Below, piece after piece: positions 33,195 through 45,300 of a DNA stretch of 64,000 nt. The position numbers were made by a program, and so were the translations under genes. Under the pieces are notes generated by a model. That model did not search any database and had not been told where the DNA came from. It saw nothing but the letters and a program-made list of their open reading frames with translations. Source of the DNA: Daphnia pulex (lineage: Eukaryota > Arthropoda > Branchiopoda > Diplostraca > Daphniidae); assembly GCF_021134715.1 (NCBI RefSeq), contig NC_060027.1, forward strand, positions 6,510,001 through 6,574,000, in the 5' to 3' direction. Numbering within the stretch: the first letter of the stretch is position 1; every line of letters starts with the position of its first letter.

Positions 33195-35519
33195 ATGTCG
33201 GATCCCGAACAGTCAAGCGATTCTAGCTCAAATTCTAGTAGTTCAGGCTCCGACTCATCAAGAAGAGGAGGCGTAAAGAAATTTCGTCTCTCAAGTGAAA
33301 AGTCAGCTAGTTTGGCCGACTGGGTCGTATCGGGTTTAGATGACACTCGAGCGAAAAGTGCTAGAGAGGCCTTTAGACCCAAACTAAAGAAGAACGCCGA
33401 CCTGCTGATCAACCCCAATCTAGATGATGCATTCTACATCCGGCTGAAGGCAGTTAAGTCATCTTCGGCAGCCAAGGTCAACATCGACCCAATCGAGAAA
33501 ATCTACAGGAACCAAACCTTCAAGATCCTTGACTTAGTCAAGCCCATCATGTTTCTAGCAAGTCGGCTCAAGAAAAAGAAGAAATCCCGAGCCGACGCCA
33601 AGGCGGTCAAAACAGCTCTGAAGCTCTGGGCGGTGGTGTACCACGACATCACGAACGCGCGACGCCGCAACATTCTGGCCCAAATCTACCCGCAGAATAT
33701 TGGACTGCTAGACGACAAAGCTGTCCTGCCAACGGGTGGAGAACACCTCTTCGGTCCGAAGTTCACCCAGGCCCTGGTCGAGCAAGTGAAAACTCTGAAC
33801 GCTCTCGAAAACGCGGGAGCCCCTCGCGCGCCCGGATCTAAAGGTGGTCATGATCAACGCCAATCGAATCGCGATTTCAGCCACCCCCCTTCATCTTCAG
33901 GCGGTCGCTATTCCAATTTTAAAGGATCTCGGTATGTCCAATCTAGTCTCCTTTCCTTTTATGGGTTTTTTCTCTTGGACGCATAGCGCGTTTTTATGTT
34001 AAATTGTCAAGACCGGCTTTCGATCGGTGGAATTTGTCAACGGTGGCCCCATATCTACAACTAAATTCTATTTGTGATCCCGTCCAATTATTTGGGAGCG
34101 GGTTGGCTCACCAAGTTGAACTTGATTGACTCATACTTGTCGGTCTCAAATTTTTTCCTATTTTTGAAGGCCTTTTGAAATTCCTTCAGTTTAAATGGGG
34201 GCGTTTTCTTCGAATTCGTGCCCCCCCTCCTTCGTTTTAAACTCAATGTGATGGGCGTTCACCAGACTAGTAAGGGGAGTGGTAACCTTCCTGCGGAAGA
34301 ACGACCTTCGCCTCGAACTTTATTGGGATGAGATTTTAATCTTGGCGCACGGGTATAGCAGTGCCCCAGCACACTTCCGTGCTCTTCGGATCCCCTTAGA
34401 TTCCAAACCGGATGATCATCTGATCAGGTCAAGAGAGCAATTTACGCTTTCGGCACGTTTACAAGAGGCTCGTAGAAGTCCTTCTTGGGTGGTTTCAAAG
34501 GCAGATTTTACATCTGGCCGTCCGCTCATTTTTCCCGACGACGGATTTGTCCAGGGCGTCGGATGCATCCTTTTTAAAGAAGGGAGGGGGGCAGTATGAA
34601 ACGAATAAGGACTAGGAAACTAGCCGAGATTGCCCTAGCAACACCACTGACCTCTCGTCCCTGATAGAGCTAGCAACGGAAATTCCGCTCCTTCTCTTCC
34701 CATCCAAGTAGGCTGATCTCCCCGTTGGGGGAGGGTCATCCATTGACAGGAACGAATCCATCTGTTTTATCGCTCGGTGGTTCTCCGGAGTTGTCTGGAA
34801 GAACGAACCTTTCCGAAGGAAATTATCGAGCTCATACTGGGAGCAATTCGATCGAATACGCACCCTGCATACCAGTCCGCTGAGGTCGCTTGGAGCAGTT
34901 GGTGTAAGCAACGGAACCACAACTCTCTGTTGTCTGGCGTCAAGGAGGTATTAGCTTTTCCTTGTTAATTTTCGTTCCAGCAAGAGCTGCAGCACGGTGG
35001 GAAGGAACCCTCCGACAACTATTCGTATGAAAGAGTATTGACGCCTTTTTTAGACGAAATGCCGATTTGGTGGCGCATCCATGTTACACAGTCCAGCAGG
35101 GCTCCCACGAGCTCCAATTTTCAGGCGTTGGTAACTGTCGACCATCAGGGGGTCTTATCTTATATCTTATTATATCTGATTATATCTTGCTTTAAAGACA
35201 CAGTCAATGTCGAACGAATTTACCGACAATTTGTAAATTGTTCGAGCGAGCTTTAGCTCGCGATGAGCAATTTGGATTGTTGGGGGAATGGAGTGAAGAC
35301 ATTGACTGTCTTCTAACCACCCATCCCGCCCACTTCATTCCCGTTATCATTATGTTATTTAACTTGAATTAGGTGCAGCATCCGATTATTGACGGCCCAC
35401 TAATTCCTCTTTCCTTCTATCTTTTTGCTAGATACAACAATGATAGCCGCAGATCCAATTTCGACCGTGGCTCACCCAATCCCGCCAATAAAGGCGATCA
35501 GAACAACAACAACAAATAG
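33195..35519 (+). CDS. DIRS gag-like protein, two exons, intact
   Basis: Exon 1 (33,195-33,931) and exon 2 (35,432-35,519) join through GT-AG sites (CTCG/GTATGT and TTTTTGCTAG/ATAC) in matching phase, giving 274 residues. It opens with a Ser/Asp/Glu-rich stretch, then a basic globular region containing VSGLDDTRAKSAREAF and RNQTFKILDLVKPIMFL, then ARRRNILAQIYP (compare ARRRENILKITDP in the other DIRS element). The Arg/Gly/Ser/Asn tail is completed only by exon 2 (YNNDSRRSNFDRGSPNPANK). Unspliced, the frame ends after 263 codons with an unrelated hydrophobic tail. The 1.5-kb intron spans the deleted pol area and the internal complementary region. Family homology is clear between the two elements; expression is not shown. 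Confidence 0.7.
34777..34968 (+). pseudogene. Tyrosine-recombinase N-terminal remnant of the DIRS element
   Basis: The frame reads FPKEIIELILGAIRSNTHPAYQSAEVAWSSW, matching the start of the recombinase in DIRS elements (compare LSKGVVGLLLRANRDTTAAAYQSAW in the element at 12.8 kb). The catalytic R, HxxR and Tyr blocks are missing. Upstream sequence (34,279-34,599) may hold remains of the same pol region but no motif is safe. Confidence 0.6.
35200..35310. repeat. Internal complementary region of the second DIRS element
   Basis: The first about 30 bases are the reverse complement of the left end (33,024-33,054); the rest is the reverse complement of the right end (35,704-35,783). The two join without a gap, sharing one ATT. 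Each arm ends in ACAGTCAATGTC/GACATTGACTGT. Confidence 0.85.
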
Positions 35520-35783
35520 GCCATTTGAACCATGGATCACCTTACACATTTTCCGTTAAGCCAGATCCACAGTTTGTTTTTGCTTCCAATTCTGATGTGT
35601 CTAAGGGAAAGGTCCGCCCACCTGAGCGCCATCTCTCACCTATCCCCCGTTTTTGTTGTTCTTTTGTTTGCTGAGAAGCAGCTGAAATATAGAGGTCGCA
35701 CACAGTCAATGTCTTCACTCCATTCCCCCAACAATCCAAATTGCTCATCGCGAGCTAAAGCTCGCTCGAACAATTTACAAATT

Positions 35784-36324
35784 AAAGTGATAGTTTGTAG
35801 GAAGTGAAGTGTTCATATCGCGTAGGAGTGCGGTTTTCTTTTAAGTTGGTCGATCACATTAGGTTTCCAGGCCTTTACAATTTTAGTTGTTGTAGCTACT
35901 TCTCTGCTGATGTGATGTGCTCATTATCAATGCAGTTTGATTATCAATCAGAATCGGCGAATAGCAAAAAACCAAAAACTGGAAGTCACTGTTACATTAG
36001 TCAGTTCAGTGAGGTTAAGAAATATGGATAATCTCATATGGCATCGTTAATTAATGACCTATAGATAACATTGTGTAGCGGCAGTTAGTGTCAGTGGTTT
36101 CACTGGTTTGTGCAAAAGGAACGATTTTGCCTAGTGGTGCTTTAACGTGTCTTTGTGGTAACTGCTTCAAACTTTAAATACCCTGTTCGACTTGATAAGT
36201 GTGAACACAGTCTGGTGTGAATGAGCGTCGTATTTTTCAAGTTACAAATATTTGCACCCACGCAAAGTGAAAGAGACAATCGTTGAAATTAATTGAATTC
36301 GTGTTATCGACAACTTTGAGAAAA
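35784..36324 (+). promoter_or_regulatory. Presumed promoter and 5' UTR of diacylglycerol kinase theta
   Basis: This 540-base gap between the DIRS right end and the start codon must carry the transcription start unless further 5' exons lie upstream. I see no TATA box or other element I can defend. An upstream in-frame ATG at 36,283 would add 14 residues; the ATG at 36,325 (AAAAATGGC) fits better because family members start close to the first C1 domain. Confidence 0.4.
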
Positions 36325-39300
36325 ATGGCAACTGGCGGAGAGGATCCATGGCCAACAACTGGGAGTCATGGACATTACTTTCTTAAGAAGAATTTTCATA
36401 AGCCCTCCTATTGTCACCATTGTTCAGATTTGGTGTGGGGACTTCTCGGACAGGGATACGTATGTGAAGGTATTCCAAATCCACGCTTTCTTTTAGAATA
36501 TATTCACCCACATTAATTTTTTCCCCAAACATATTGGATATTGTCAAAGAGATGAGCAATATTACCAAAACTGATTGTTAGTTTATACGTAAACTGTATC
36601 AATGTATTTTGTGTAAACTCCTTTGTATTTGAGATTTTTCTAAATATGAGAGAAAGTAATGCTGGTTTATGAGCTTGAAAATGTATGTTAACCCCTGTGT
36701 TAACCTTTCAATAGCCTGGGTGAAATCCAAATGAATTATTCACGAATATCTTAATTAATCGAAATTATCATTGAAGTAAAACCCATTCAAGGTTCACATC
36801 GAACAAATCAGCATGCGAGATGTAATCAATATTTACTTGTTTTCGTTTTTTTTTTTTTTTCAATGCAAAACTTCACAAATACGTATTTATATGGGAATAA
36901 AGACACAAGTAAAATTGAAATGCTTACAAATTCCTGAAAGAATTAAAATAATCCCTAAAGAAAATCTAACATAGCAAAGGAAAAAAAAAAGAAAATGTAG
37001 AAAAAATAGGCAGTTGAAAGCCACAGTCAACAGGAGAGATAAAAAATTGGAAGTGCAAGGGGGAAGAGAGAGAGGAGAGACTGAAGGGCGTATTGATTTT
37101 CATGTAGAAGCTAAACTAAGCCTATATTTCTTACCGAGTAGAGAACAGCGTTGAGGTTCGAATTTGAGAAACTCCATTTCAAGAAATGTACCAAGTTATA
37201 ACTCATGGTATCAATAAAAATTTTTTTTACATATTTTGTGATTACCATTTGGGAACTGCGTAAAAATGACGCAAAAATTTGACACAATTTTTCCCCTGAA
37301 CCATTGGGGGAACAGGGATGCTTTATGGCCTGTATCTCAAGTTCGAAGTTTACACGAAAATGGGGGTGGGGGGGGGGGGGAGTTGACTATATATCTATTG
37401 GTCGTTTTTTAACGATAGGCCTATAATATATAGCGTAATATTTGTTATTGAATTAGGCTTTGCACTTTTGCTAGCAGCATGTGTTGATTTGTTATCATGC
37501 AATCGATATACTTTGATTCGGAAACCTACAGTTGGTCTCTGTCTGATACTTTTTTACTTATGTTTGGATACTTAAGGATTACTAGAGCCACTTTTGGAAG
37601 GCTGTTTTCCTCGTCGACGTCTTGGGAGATCCCAAAAATATACATTTAAAATAAAATGAGTTTTTATTGAAGTTGGAATAAAATAGAATTTATTGTAACA
37701 TTACTATGAAATTGTTAACTATCCCTAATCATCCACCATAGACTGTCGAGACTAACGAAATCTAAATCATTACAGTTTGCAATTTCGTCGTGCACGATCG
37801 CTGCCTTAAGGGAGTTGTATCACCGTGTATCCACATCGCCACGGCACTTATCGAGGTAGGCTTAGAAATGCATTCCCCCTCCCGCTATTTGGAAAAATAT
37901 TGCACGATGTAAGACGGAATTTTATTGTCATAATTTGCCACTAGTACCTAGTACTATTTTCTAATTACCGCTGTTTGTTATTTTTCTCATCTTACGCTAC
38001 TTTGTTTTCGCTGTTAATAAAAAATTCGATAATGTTTCACGAAAATTTCACCATGTGTTTGTAAGAACAACGCAATGAAACTTTGATTGACTTCTTAGGT
38101 TCCATCCATTTTTTGGTGGAAAGTGTTACTGTTACAGTAATCTGTATATTATTCTTACCACTTTCGTCTTATACATGCACACTACTAAAACGAAGTTTTT
38201 ATTTTTTTTTTATTTTTTAAAATATAAAATCGAGCTTAGCTAAAGAAGTTAAAGTATCTTAACATCCGGTAAATATTTTCGTTTTCCTCTAACAGGAGAC
38301 ACATGTACCGGTAACCAATAATGATTTCGCACATAAATCATGCACCTTGTGCAACAAAACTACAAAATTTACATTGCATGCTATATGAGGAAAAAATCAC
38401 AATTTATTCTACTGGCTTTAACCGGTTTATACTTCCTACATTGTAATTGAAAATTCGATAAGATTTTCCCCGAAGTTTAACTAACTTATTAAGCCAATAG
38501 TTTCACAATAAATAGAGTTAAATATAAGTGATCAATAATTGATCATAAGAATTCGAAAGGAAAAGTAGAAAAGGTTGAAATTAGTTGTATTATTTTTTTT
38601 TTTCATTTATACAATCAATGGTAGACTTTCTGATATTATGATATTATGAGAAATATTTGGACATGATCGTTGCTTTCTCAGAGGCAGTAGGATCCAGCTG
38701 TATCCTGTCAAGTGTTGCTATGGTAACTCACTCCCTTTCCCTCGTCTACCGCGTTATCGATCTGTGAACTACACCAAATCACTGATTCTACTGGAGAGAG
38801 GAGGGTCGTTCATCGTACGGATCCATCTCTTTAGCTTCGCGACGGCGCGGCTGCTGTTGCTACTTCTTCATCGATCAGTGCTTTTCATAGTTTGACGTAC
38901 AATTTTCTCTAGCAGGGAAATTTTACAATAAAGGGATATCTTCCTTAGTAAAGAGAGTAAGGCTAAATACGTATTTTAAACAATAAAGTAATTATTGTTG
39001 AACGTACTGAAAATTGCCGGAATTTCTTCATTATTTTATTGTATTGCAAAGCATCTATTCTTGCTCAGTCTAGTATTGGGTTTGTAACGAGGAAAAATCA
39101 TTGATGTTATGGCGACTTGGAGGTTGAATCAAACAGCAAACTGAGGAAGAATAAAAAACTGAAGATGAAAATCACTAAAAATGAATCTTAAAACATCGTC
39201 TGTCGATATATCAATCAGGGTAGGGGAGAGTGGGGCGACTGGCTCACTTTTTATTTTTTTTCTCTTAGCTCCCATTCCCTTATTTTCCAACGTATTTAGA

Positions 39301-42300
39301 TCCACAAAATCTTAAAAGAAAGAGAATCCTTCCTGCTTTAAATGGTGATTTTTTCAATCCGATCTAAATATATTAAGACTAGGTTATTACCGATCTAAAA
39401 AAAAAAAAAAAGAGCAAACCCGCCCCTGATACGGGGGGGGGGGTGGTCACTTGCTCACACCGCCGGGGTGTCTCGGCCCCGGTATTTCTTACGGAAAAAC
39501 CGGGGAAAAACCGTTGACTGACATTAGAAACTCAAAATTAAAAAAAAAATAACCCAATAATGCAACCCACCAACGGAATATCAATAAAAAAGCTTAAATA
39601 AGTATGGTAGTTGACTAAAAACACGAAAAAAGTTGACCAAAAATAATTTTATTGCTATAATATGCAATTTTATGTAAGCCAAAAAGCCTCGACGCTGTGT
39701 GGCCGATGCGCCCCCAACAAAGGGGTCTTGGTATATTATTGAATATATATTATTTAAACTATTGTAAATATAAAACAAACTAAACAGGATTAAAGAGGAG
39801 ATAACGTAGAATATTTTCCATATTTTTTTATAATTTTAAAGTAATCGGGAAAGCCGATATTTGATTCAAAGTCAAGGTAGGACGACCCAATTTTAAGACG
39901 AAAAATTTATTTCATTTTTCGTTCCTCAACCGTTCGTTGTACTGCCATGAAATTTGGTTTTAAGATGCGCATTACTAACATCTACATCTCCTGATTTTTT
40001 CAATATCTTATTGCAATTCTAACCCATCAAGAAATCAATTGAGCCATCCGACCCGAACGCCAGATCGCCCCACTCTCCCCTATCCATGTTTTTTTTTTCG
40101 AAATTATGGAATTCACGGAATAGTCGTGGATTGCCAGTTGGTTGGAAAGGGAATGGAATTTTTTTATAAAAAAAAACTTATTTATTGGACAGTGAAAGAG
40201 GGTATGAAGTAAATATTAAACAAAAATTTGACCTCGTTAATGACAAAATAATTTCACTTTTTTCGGCTTCTCAGTTTATAGTGAGGTCTAATTTTGAAAT
40301 TTCTAATATGAAAACCAACAAGTATTTAAAAAGAACAAAAATCTTGCGTATGAAAAGAGTATGAAAAAAGCAGATTTGCCGCGATTATTTCGGATTAATT
40401 CTTAGCGATATCGGTTGCTAGCGATAATCACTGAAACATCGGAGAACAATTTTCTTCTGTTAAAATTTTATTTCCGATTATTTTGTTATTTCGATTATTT
40501 TTTTAAAGATCCAAATCTTGAAAATAAAAGATAGAAAAAAATCATATGATAGGTCGTTTGCAACGGTGGAACCTATTGCCATGCTGGTCTGCCATGGCAA
40601 TAGCCTATTACCATGTTAGTGGTAAAAAAAGAAGCATCTAGCGACGGCTGGTAATAGCTGTGGGATCGACACTGTTTTGAATAGGAACTGATGAATAGAA
40701 ATTTGAGTTCTGATGTGGGCTTATGGCGGTTCCCTAAAATTATCCGACTCCAATCAAAAACAACCCCGAACAACCCAATTAATGTATGCTGGCTATTGGC
40801 ATCCACTTGGATTGCGAGACAAATTTAATTTTCATGCATACAGCGATTTAAAGTTTAATTGGTATCTATTTTTTAAAATCAAATTGTGCAATGCAGCTTT
40901 TATTTCATCATATCGAAAGCAATCTATCAATACTGTGCGGAACGCGACTACCTGCGTGCGGCAATCTGACACAGAAGAATTAAATAACAATTCAGCTCGC
41001 AATTCAGAAATTAATTTTTTTTTCAAAATACATAACCGATTAAAAAATTCGTTCGTCAAAATCGAATTAAAATTTACTTGAAAAACCTTGAGCAAAGACA
41101 AAATTACATTAAAAGTTGATTTTTGACCGCTAGATGCCTTTTTCCACGCGCGCAGTTTAAAACGTTCATTTTCGATTCGCTCAGTTAAAAAATCGAAAAG
41201 CCATCTATTGGGAAAAGACCAAAAAAGTTTCCTCTCAGATCTCAAAACTGTAGTCAAATGCTGGCACAAGGGGTTCGTTAAGTGTGCACACAGTCAATCT
41301 TACAATAGACGTTGCCGAAAGTCACGTGACGCCACATTTTACCCAATAAGATGATGCCTTGAGTACTCTCGACCATGCCTACTCTCGACATGGCACGAAA
41401 AGTGTGTTTAACAAAGCCAGGGGTAATGGAGAGACCGCCATACCTCTCTCTCCATATCCCTGACAAAGTTGCTATGTCCCAGCAAAAATTAAAATTAAAA
41501 TTGGCAACGCCAAATTGTAGCAGACTAGGGCTCCTCCAGTCGGTATTCGATCGAATTTGTTTTAGTCACGTGATCTCTAAAAACCAATGGCGTTGCTGAA
41601 AGTAAAGTCGAAAGTGAAACCACCTCAAGATTAAAACACTTTTCACCATTGCCAAACTGTTATATAGAGATCGTTGAACTAATTCTTTTGTTGGGAAGGA
41701 CACGAGACAAATATGTGTCAACTTCAACTATGATAAAGGAATGAATCTTGTTGGGTGAGCTGATTAGGGCGTCACTTGTTAAATGATGCATTCTGATATA
41801 TGAGCTACGAATCACGTGGGAGCAAGTATTTTCTAATATACAGATTTACAAAAATATTCACTGGAATCAGAAATTATTGTTGCAGAAAGTTTGATATTGA
41901 AAAATTAATTAAAAAAGTAAAGAAAAAGTTTGAGTGATAGTATACTCATCTTTCACTTTCCAATAACCTTTCCATATATTTCAAAATCAAATAGTACCTG
42001 CTGTGCACATACAGTACCCACCAACGAAATTGGTACAGTGTACCAATTTTGGCCGCTTTTAACACGGCGTTTAACGGCGCTACGCGTCTTTAGTTTTTAT
42101 TTTTTAATTAGCAACCTAGTTGCTGTAATCCTAAGATTTTTGGAGGGGGGGTTCGAAACAAAACTGGGAACATGAAAAAAATACGCCCCCCCTTTATGTA
42201 CATTTCCCTACCCCCTGGAACTGGCGTCATGTGCACCAATTTCGCCGAGTGAAAGTTGGGGCAGTTGCTGTGCTTTTCTTATGGCTCTACCAAAAAAGGG

Positions 42301-45300
42301 CCCTGTTTAAAAAAAAAAAAAAAATAGCCGCAAAACTTCCGCCCTTATAGTTTTTAGCAAAAGATGAAGAATAAGCCAATCTTCATTTTAAGTAATTCAA
42401 TTAATTCGTTTGTTAAAGTTTAGGGGTGTAAAAAAAAGAAAAAACGGCAAAATTTCTCGTCTCTGAACAAGAAGTTGCTATACCTACCACTAGAGAGACT
42501 CATCACTTGGGGAAAATTTTGCCGTTTTTATCTTTCCCGCGTTCACAGACGTTTTCTCTGGTAAAAAGAAAAGATTATAAAAACCCATGCATTGCTGTAC
42601 GACGACTTTTTAAATATAGATTTCCCTTGCGCGTGATTTAATTTTTGTCCAATAAGGTTAAAATAACAGAGCATATAGATAATTTAGTTACATAAGAGAT
42701 GTGAAGAGAGCAATAAAAAATACCCCATGGTAGTGGCTCTATGAATTGAATCACGAAAAATTCACGATTTTTCGTGTTTTTTTCGATGCGCGTGATCTAA
42801 ATATTTTTAAAACTCATTCAAACTTTCTGGATATTTTTTAAAGGCGAAATTGCACCCTTATTTCAAAGAGCAACCCGATCAAAAAAAAAGTCGAAAAATG
42901 AAACTGCCTAGGAGCAGCGCAGTCGAATTCGTCGGCTAGGGAGAAGGAGGAGGGAATTTTCGACTGCTAGACTTTACACAGAATGAGCCATGTCCTAATC
43001 TCTGTAAATATTCGATTAGTATTATATCGATTATTACATAGAATATCGGTAGGTTTTTATGTAGTGTAGTGGATAGCAAGCTTAAATCCTACCAGATAAA
43101 TTGATGGATCGATTCTCACTTTGAGCAATTATTTTAATACGTTTATTAACAAGCGATCTCCCACTCAACCAGACCGAAATAGGGGAGACTGGAGTATGCC
43201 GGAACACCGGGTCAAGAGGTACATTAGGGGGAAAATTTTTTTATCATATTAAAATTTTTTTCTGACCCATTTTCGGCTTATTTTTCCCTAATTTTTCCCA
43301 TTTTTCCCGACGAGTGCAACACGGGAAAAAGAGTCGGACACCCCTCGCCATCTTTTTTTTTTAATCCGTCCCATCCAGCTGAAATGGTTAAGAGGGAAGA
43401 ATTCGGCAAGTTTTGCCGAATCGACAATACAATTTCGGCATTATGTCGATTCGGCAAATCCAATTCGGCAAATCCATTTTTTTGCCGAATCGACCAGCTT
43501 GCCAGTTATTAACACAACTAAAAAAACGATTTTTGTTAGTTAATTTTTTTCCGCCAGATAAGGTTTTTAGAAAAAAGAGTCAATGACATGTAAATGTAAT
43601 ATTGAAATGAAGCTAAATCATTTCTTTATCGTTAAAAAAAAATTTTGAATTTTTGATCAATAATATTTACGTTTTTAAAAAAAGAGTCTTTATCGGGAAA
43701 TCGGGACAGCTGTTTTTGACTAATCAGGGCCAATCAGCGTACAGCGTTTTAAAGAGGCTGTACGCTGATTGGCTCTTTAGGACATAAAATTGATTTCCAG
43801 ACCTGGCAACGCAGGATGTTCAACTGCTCCATAAGGGTTTTTGTATCATACAGGGCTGTTCGACATCTTTTTTAACATTTGTATCCATGGCGGCAACACA
43901 GCAGTCATTGGAATTTATCATCTGAGCCGTATTCTGCCTCGCTTTGTCTGACCCATCCGATCAACCCATCTCATCCCCCACTTCCATTCAAAACCCACTG
44001 AATGAAAATGCGCAATACGCATCATAACTCGATTCAGCCTTGTTGTTTTGAGGAAAAGACAGGAGACAACTGTGGTTGTGATATAAGGTGAAGCGTCTGC
44101 ACTACTGGCATAAAATGATGGCGCGTATTCCCGAAAAGCTACATGATTTATTCATGGGGCTCGTTGGGGAGACTGTAGTTATATGGAACGCTGTACTAAA
44201 TGAAACGGTTCGTTAAAAAATCGTTTATATGGTTTTTAATGGTTCAGAATCATACAAAGTATTCATTTTGTTTGGTTTGTATGTAAGTTAGTAAGTTAAG
44301 AAATAAAAAATGTATACCAAAATTCTTTAAAAAAACGCTCACTGCTGTTAGTTAAGATTAACAGAATTAACTGATAACTTATTGAAAATTAAAATAGCAA
44401 TATGGCCGTACGGCCCACTAATTGGCCCAGAAATTTGTAACGCCCAATTTATTTTTTCGTATTTTCAAAGAGCTACAGGGATAAATTAAAAAAGAAGATA
44501 AGGGTGAAAAACAAAATCCGTTCCAAATAGCCCCACTCTCCTTTACTATATTGATCAAATTTAAGAAAAGTAGTCTTTAACAATAGAGCGGGGGTATTAA
44601 TAGTATGATAAATTTTTTTCCAGCTCAATATGAAAAGTCCTTCATTAAAAAAAATCTGGAAAGACGTAGTTCCGTAAGGTTCCATGCAAAATTGGGCGCT
44701 AGTTTTAAGATAAAGGAGTGGTTGTTGCGAGCTAATGTCTAAAAAACACCTTGAACGACACTTTTTACCAGGACTTCGTGGTCCCGAGGTGGTAATGAGT
44801 AGCTGAAATAGTTTCGAATAATAATAGTTCGAATACCTTAGCTGAACATGATAACGAAGTAAATGTTAGTAAAAATTTGTCATGCCCTTTATATCCTGCC
44901 TTTGCGAATGCAGCTCCCCGAATTTGGAACAGTCCTCTCTCGGTGAAATCCTGTGATTCACTTTCTTCTTTCCACTCCTCATTAAAGACATATTTGTTCA
45001 AAAATTCCCCAATGTATAACTGCTGAAGCTGATATATTTACTTGTAGCCTATTTCAAATCTCCTCCCAGCTGAGTCAAAGCGCCTTTGATAACTTGTGTA
45101 AAAGGCGCTATACAAATAAATTACATTATTATATTATTATTATTGTAGGCTTAAAAATGTCAGGAGGTAAACAACTGTGTTCGGACACAGAAAGACATTA
45201 TTTTAACCATGGCAACTGGTTTGTTTACCATTGAATAGCTGTTTATTGGCTTATACATAACGACAGATAGCATTCAAGCAGCGTCAGTGTGCTTGGTTTG

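Larger units (their letters stand above)
33024..35783 (+). mobile_element. Internally deleted DIRS-like retrotransposon, 2.76 kb
   Basis: The left end begins ATTGTCGGTAAATTCG at 33,024 and the right end stops at ...TTACAAATT (35,783); ATT marks both borders. Terminal inverted repeats are 33,040-33,170 against 35,570-35,720. An internal complementary region at about 35,200-35,310 is complementary to the left end followed directly by the right end, so it predicts the circle junction exactly. The gag frame is intact when spliced, but reverse transcriptase and RNase H are gone and only part of the recombinase N-terminus remains. It is therefore non-autonomous. It sits 0.5 kb upstream of the diacylglycerol kinase start codon. 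Confidence 0.88.

Noticed and set aside
44765..45001. 78-codon minus frame
   Set aside because: Shadow of the LINE ORF2 end on the plus strand.
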